Below, piece after piece: positions 42,159-45,867 of a stretch of 45,867 bases of DNA. Source of the stretch: Stenotrophomonas nitritireducens. Lineage in GTDB: Bacteria > Pseudomonadota > Gammaproteobacteria > Xanthomonadales > Xanthomonadaceae. The stretch covers positions 1-45,867 of the forward strand of contig NZ_LDJG01000029.1 in the NCBI RefSeq assembly GCF_001431425.1, in the 5' to 3' direction. Below the pieces are notes generated by a model, which saw nothing but the letters and a program-made list of their open reading frames with translations, was not told the DNA's origin and did not search any database. The position numbers were made by a program, and so were the translations under genes. Numbering within the stretch: the first letter of the stretch is position 1; every line of letters starts with the position of its first letter.

Positions 42159-44318
42159 ATGAAATCTATCCGGATGCTGCCGGCGTTGGGCCTGGCCTGC
42201 ACGCTTGCCATGGCGTCGCCGGCGCGGGCCGCCATCGCCGATTTCGGCAGCTGCGGCACGGGCCTGCGCGACGCGGCCATCGCCCAGGGCATGGCTGCCG
42301 CACGCTTCGACGCCCTGTTCGCCAGCGTCGCTCCCGACATGAGCGTGCTGCCGCTGCTCGATGCCCAGCCCGAATTCACCACGCCGATCTGGGATTACCT
42401 CGCCGCGCTGGTGGATGCGCAGCGCGTGGCCGATGGCCGCGCCATGCTGGCCACGCATCGCGAACTGCTCGACCGCATCGCCGCCCAATACGGCATCGAT
42501 CCGGCCACCGTGGTCGCGGTCTGGGGCGTGGAAAGCGACTATGGCCGCATCGCCGGCAAGCGGCCCCTGCTGCAGTCGCTGGCGACGCTGTCCTGCAATG
42601 GCCGTCGCCAGCCGTTCTTCCGTGGGGAACTGCTGGCCCTGCTCAAGCTCATCGACCGCGGCGATCTCGCCCCCGACGGTCTCACCGGCTCCTGGGCCGG
42701 CGCCTTCGGCCAGACCCAGTTCATGCCGTCCACCTATGCGCGCATCGCGATCGATGGCGACGGCGATGGCCGTCGCGACCTGGTCGCCAGCATCCCCGAC
42801 GCGCTGGCCTCCACCGCCAACTACCTCAAGCAGTCGGGCTGGCGCAGCGGCCAGCCCTGGGGCGTGGAAGTGCGTATTCCCGTCGGCTTCGACGCCGCCC
42901 TGGCCGGCCGCGGCAAGCGCCGGCCGCTGGCGGCATGGCGCGCGCTGGGCGTGACCCTGGTGGATGGCGGCGCGCTGCAGGCTACGGCGATGGCCGATGA
43001 CAGCGCCGCCGCCCTGCTGCTGCCGGCCGGCGCCAAGGGCCCGGCATTGCTGGCATTCCGCAACTACGACGCGATCTATTCCTACAACGCGGCCGAAAGC
43101 TACGCGCTGGCCATCGCCACCCTGGCCGACCGCCTGCGCGGCGGCTACGGCCTGGGCGCCGCCTGGCCCACCGACGATCCCGGCCTGGGCCGCGACGGAC
43201 GCCGCGAGCTGCAGACGCTGCTGCTCGCGCGAGGCCACGACATCGGCGCCGCCGACGGCATGGTCGGCGATGCCACCCGTCGCGCGATCCGCATCGAGCA
43301 GCAGCGGCTGGGATGGCAGAACGCCGATGGCCGCGCCGGCACCCGCATCCTGCAGGCCTTGCGCGATGCCCGGCCGGCGGCGTCCACGGTTTTCCGGCTG
43401 CCTGCCGGTTATTCGCAGTTCGTCCAGTCACCCACCGTGCGGAGCGATGTTTCGATGAAGGATGTGCAGGGCCTGAGCACAGGCGATTTCAAGGGCTTCA
43501 CCGCCTGGAAGGTGGAAACGCCGTTCTCCACTGCGGCCATCAGCGTGTTCGGCGGTCAGTTGCTGTCGTTCGTGCCCAAGGGCGGCCGCGACGTGATGTG
43601 GCTTTCGCCCACCGCCAGGCAGCCGCCCACGCCGATCCGCGGCGGCAGCCCGGTGTGCTGGCCGTATTTCGCCAGGCAGGGGCAGGGCAACGACGTGCCG
43701 TCGCACGGCTTCGTGCGCACCGTGCCATGGGAACTGCGCAATGCGCAGCGTCAGGCCGATGGCAGCATGGTGCTGACCCTGGCGCCGCCAGCGCTGGAAG
43801 GCCTGTCGCTGCGCCTGACCATGAAGCTGCGCATCGGCCGCACCCTGGAACAGGAACTGCTCACCGAGAACACCGGCAGCCAGCCGGTCGTTTTCACCCA
43901 GGCGCTGCACAACTACTTCAACGTCAGCGATGCGTTGCAGGTGGACGTGACCGGGCTGGATGGCCTGACCTACCTGGACAAGCTCGACGGCGGCAACGCC
44001 CATGTCCAGCAGGGCGACTGGAACCTGCGCGACCCCCGCGATCCGGGCCGCAGCGACCGCATCTATACGCAGGCGCGCGGCCACTACGTGCTGCGCGATC
44101 CGGGCTTCGGCCGCAGCATCGACATCGCCACCGGCGGCAGCCATACCGCCGTCGTCTGGAACGCGGGCGAGGCGGCCGCGGCGAAGATGGACGACATCGG
44201 CGCCGGCTGGCGCAACTATGTATGCGTCGAAGCCGGCAACGTCGGTCCGGACGTGATCGAACTGGCGCCGGGTGGCCGCCACACCCTGAAGCAGGTGTTC
44301 GAGGTCAAGCCGCTGTAA
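42159..44318 (+). CDS. Fusion of MltB-type lytic transglycosylase and aldose-epimerase-like mutarotase
   Basis: A 719-residue protein. Signal peptide to about residue 24. Residues 25-330 are an MltB-type transglycosylase with catalytic Glu125 in VWGVESDYGRI and GAFGQTQFMPSTYARIA. Residues 344-410 are a peptidoglycan-binding domain (RRELQTLLLARGHDIGAADG). Residues 433-719 match YeaD-type D-hexose-6-phosphate mutarotases (GGSPVCWPYFARQ, SHGFVRTVPWEL with His516, LHNYFNV with His584, CVEAGN with Glu691). The mutarotase half would be periplasmic in the fusion, where its usual sugar phosphate is not expected. An internal ATG at 43455 has GGAG ten bases upstream and could yield a separate cytoplasmic mutarotase. 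GGGAG precedes the main start. Confidence 0.88.
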   Translation: MKSIRMLPALGLACTLAMASPARAAIADFGSCGTGLRDAAIAQGMAAARFDALFASVAPDMSVLPLLDAQPEFTTPIWDYLAALVDAQRVADGRAMLATHRELLDRIAAQYGIDPATVVAVWGVESDYGRIAGKRPLLQSLATLSCNGRRQPFFRGELLALLKLIDRGDLAPDGLTGSWAGAFGQTQFMPSTYARIAIDGDGDGRRDLVASIPDALASTANYLKQSGWRSGQPWGVEVRIPVGFDAALAGRGKRRPLAAWRALGVTLVDGGALQATAMADDSAAALLLPAGAKGPALLAFRNYDAIYSYNAAESYALAIATLADRLRGGYGLGAAWPTDDPGLGRDGRRELQTLLLARGHDIGAADGMVGDATRRAIRIEQQRLGWQNADGRAGTRILQALRDARPAASTVFRLPAGYSQFVQSPTVRSDVSMKDVQGLSTGDFKGFTAWKVETPFSTAAISVFGGQLLSFVPKGGRDVMWLSPTARQPPTPIRGGSPVCWPYFARQGQGNDVPSHGFVRTVPWELRNAQRQADGSMVLTLAPPALEGLSLRLTMKLRIGRTLEQELLTENTGSQPVVFTQALHNYFNVSDALQVDVTGLDGLTYLDKLDGGNAHVQQGDWNLRDPRDPGRSDRIYTQARGHYVLRDPGFGRSIDIATGGSHTAVVWNAGEAAAAKMDDIGAGWRNYVCVEAGNVGPDVIELAPGGRHTLKQVFEVKPL

Positions 44319-44332
44319 TGCTCCAGCTCGAA

Positions 44333-44356
44333 GCCGTTTCTCCAAGGAGAAACGGC
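44333..44356. terminator. Perfect hairpin after the fusion gene
   Basis: GCCGTTTCTCC and GGAGAAACGGC are complementary around AA, so the practical stem is nine base pairs with a six-base loop. There is no T-run, but its position between convergent genes fits termination. Confidence 0.55.
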
Positions 44357-44408
44357 CTGGCCCGCACGTCACTCGTGTACCGGCCAGGGCCGGCAGCGCC
44401 GGGCGCCG

Positions 44409-45593
44409 TCAGTGCGCAGGGCGGCGCAACGCCAGCAGGGTCACCACGCCGGCCACCAGCCCCCAGAACGCCGAACCGATTCCGGCCAGCGACAGCCCCG
44501 AGGCCGTGACCAGGAACGTCACCAGCGCCGGCTCGCGCTCGCCTTCGTCCTTCAGCGCCACTGCCAGGCTGTTGCCGATCGTGCCGAACAGCGCGATGCC
44601 GGCCAGCGTGGCGACCAGCTCCTTCGGGAAGGCGGCGAATACCGCCGCCACGGTCGCGCCGAACAGCCCGATCACGATGTAGAACGCGCCCGCGCTCACT
44701 GCCGCGGGATAACGCCGTGCCGGCTCCTCATGCACATCGCGGCCCATGCAGATCGCCGCGGTGATCGCCGCCAGGTTCAACGCGTATGCGCCGAACGGCG
44801 CCAGCACCGTGTTGACCGCGCCTATCCACCCCACCACCGGCGATATCGGCGCGTCGTAGCCCGAAGCCTTCAGCACCGCCACGCCCGGCACGTTCTGCGA
44901 GGCCATGGTCACGATGAACAGCGGCAACGCGATGCCGAACACCGCCGCCCACGACAGCGTCGGCAGGGTGAACACCGGCCGCGCCAACTGCAGCCGCACC
45001 TGCTCCATGTGCATCAGTCCCTGGCTGCCGGCGACCGTCGCGCCCACCAGCAGGGTCGCGATCACCGCATAGCGCGGGAACAGGCGGCGCCCGGCCAGAT
45101 AGGTGGCGAACATCGCCAGCACCAGCAACGGCTGCGTGCCTACCGATACGAATACGTCCAGTCCGAAGCGCAGCAGTACGCCGGCCAGCATGCCCGAGGC
45201 CAGCGACACTGGAATGCGCCGCATGGCCTTCTCGAACACACCGGAGAACCCGGCCAGCGCTCCCATGAGCGCCGCCAGCACGAAGGCGCCGATCGCATCG
45301 GACAATGGCAGCGCGGTCGCGCCGACCACCAGCATCGCCGCCCCGGGCGTGGACCATGCCGTGACCACCGGTACGCGGTAGCGCAGCGACAGGCCGATGC
45401 AGGTCACGCCCATGCCGATGCCCAGCGCCCACATCCATGACGCGATCTCGGCCTGTCCGGCGCCCACGGCCTGCGCCGCCTGGAACACGATCACCGCCGA
45501 ACTGGCGAAACCCACCAGCACCGTGATGAAGCCGGCGACGATGGCCGGCAGGGAAAGGTCGCGGAAGAACGAGCGCGGTGCGGGATCGGCCAT
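44409..45593 (-). CDS. benE: BenE-family benzoate/proton symporter
   Basis: A 394-residue membrane protein with about 12 hydrophobic segments. The N-terminal FFRDLSLPAIVAGFITVLVG, then AWSTPGAAMLVVG, IVTMASQNVPGVAVLKASGY and APFGAYALNLAAITAAICMG are BenE signatures. It is expected to bring benzoate or a similar aromatic acid into the cell, but no aromatic catabolic genes lie nearby, so the substrate is uncertain. The start MADPAP at 45593 fits the family; a longer frame to 45797 has no support. Confidence 0.92.
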   Translation of the reverse strand: MADPAPRSFFRDLSLPAIVAGFITVLVGFASSAVIVFQAAQAVGAGQAEIASWMWALGIGMGVTCIGLSLRYRVPVVTAWSTPGAAMLVVGATALPLSDAIGAFVLAALMGALAGFSGVFEKAMRRIPVSLASGMLAGVLLRFGLDVFVSVGTQPLLVLAMFATYLAGRRLFPRYAVIATLLVGATVAGSQGLMHMEQVRLQLARPVFTLPTLSWAAVFGIALPLFIVTMASQNVPGVAVLKASGYDAPISPVVGWIGAVNTVLAPFGAYALNLAAITAAICMGRDVHEEPARRYPAAVSAGAFYIVIGLFGATVAAVFAAFPKELVATLAGIALFGTIGNSLAVALKDEGEREPALVTFLVTASGLSLAGIGSAFWGLVAGVVTLLALRRPAH

Positions 45594-45791
45594 CGTGCAG
45601 TCGGAAGCGGGGGAAGAACCCGCATTGTGGCCCAGCGGCACGGTCGGTCGCCTGCCGCACTCGCGGCCTATACAGAGGATGCAGCGGCCTCGATGTGGCA
45701 TCCGCGGGAACGGTCTACCGGCGCTGCCCCGCGTCGCGCCTTGCCGATTGTGGCGTGAGGGAGTTTTTGAGGGATTTGTTGAAAAAAGAGA

Positions 45792-45819
45792 TTGCACATT
45801 TCACAAAGATGTCTAGAAT
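45792..45819 (+). promoter_or_regulatory. Strong promoter, stable-RNA type, reading out of the window
   Basis: TTGCAC (45792-45797), a 16-base spacer and TAGAAT (45814-45819), preceded by an AT-rich stretch (TTTTTGAGGGATTTGTTGAA) like an UP element and followed by a GC-rich discriminator (TCGCTCCC). No open frame starts in the remaining 48 bases. This pattern fits an rRNA or tRNA operon starting just beyond the right edge. The rest of the 274-base gap behind benE holds nothing else I can name. Confidence 0.6.
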
Positions 45820-45867
45820 TCGCTCCCTCGCTTCACGGCGCCAGTCACTTCGGTGGCAGGGAGCAGG

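Noticed and set aside
1..45867. CRISPR arrays, insertion sequences, integrases, tRNAs
   Set aside because: No regularly spaced direct repeats, transposase or integrase motifs, or cloverleaf sequences were seen; the only repeats are REP palindromes.

Overview
The window is GC-rich DNA, almost fully coding, from a gammaproteobacterium of the Xanthomonadaceae (Stenotrophomonas / Pseudoxanthomonas / Xanthomonas group). The main clue is the order tonB-exbB-exbD1-exbD2 facing pdxJ, which is the arrangement described in Xanthomonas. Three large TonB-dependent receptors, GTAG-headed palindromic REP elements of the Stenotrophomonas type, and egtB-egtD fit this. No mobile elements, CRISPR arrays, tRNAs or rRNA genes are visible. 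The last 80 bases look like a strong stable-RNA promoter firing out of the window.

Layout. 1-2.7 kb: 3' end of tonB, exbB, exbD1, exbD2, a strong terminator, then an ExbD-like paralogue whose membrane segment has lost the proton-carrying Asp. 2.7-5.3 kb (minus): cardiolipin synthase, a small membrane protein and pdxJ. 5.4-10.8 kb: radical SAM protein, NTF2-like secreted protein, fructose-1,6-bisphosphatase, MgtC/DUF4010 membrane protein, aromatic aminotransferase. 11-14.2 kb: a TonB-dependent receptor and an alcohol dehydrogenase with an FNR/Anr-like box upstream.

14.3-33.1 kb is the centre of interest: a dispersed locus for uronic-acid polysaccharides. It encodes KDPG aldolase and KDG kinase (minus), a carbohydrate-type TonB receptor, a 1264-residue secreted protein with a LamG-like N-terminus and no catalytic family I recognise, two exported esterases, a DmpE-type hydratase, a three-gene TRAP transporter, a LacI-family regulator, a KduD-type dehydrogenase and an RpiB-family isomerase resembling DhuI. 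Four copies of an operator-like element sharing CGGTGTCAT lie in the three promoter regions of this set (two between kdgK and the receptor, one between the esterases and the hydratase-TRAP operon, one before kduD), so the genes probably form one LacI regulon. The inferred route is: polymer cut outside or in the periplasm, deacylation, TonB- then TRAP-dependent uptake of unsaturated uronate, isomerisation (DhuI-like), reduction to KDG (KduD), phosphorylation (KdgK) and cleavage (Eda) to pyruvate and glyceraldehyde-3-phosphate. A cysteine dioxygenase-like gene flanked by REP elements sits inside this block and is probably unrelated.

33.2-45.9 kb is mostly housekeeping: folE, a MAPEG protein, a third TonB receptor with an SDR and a TauE/SafE permease on the minus strand, ychJ, egtB-egtD, an unusual fusion of a lytic transglycosylase to an aldose-epimerase-type mutarotase, and a BenE-type transporter. 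Start sites were chosen from ribosome-binding sites and family lengths. Functions come from motifs and family resemblance read by eye, not from searches.
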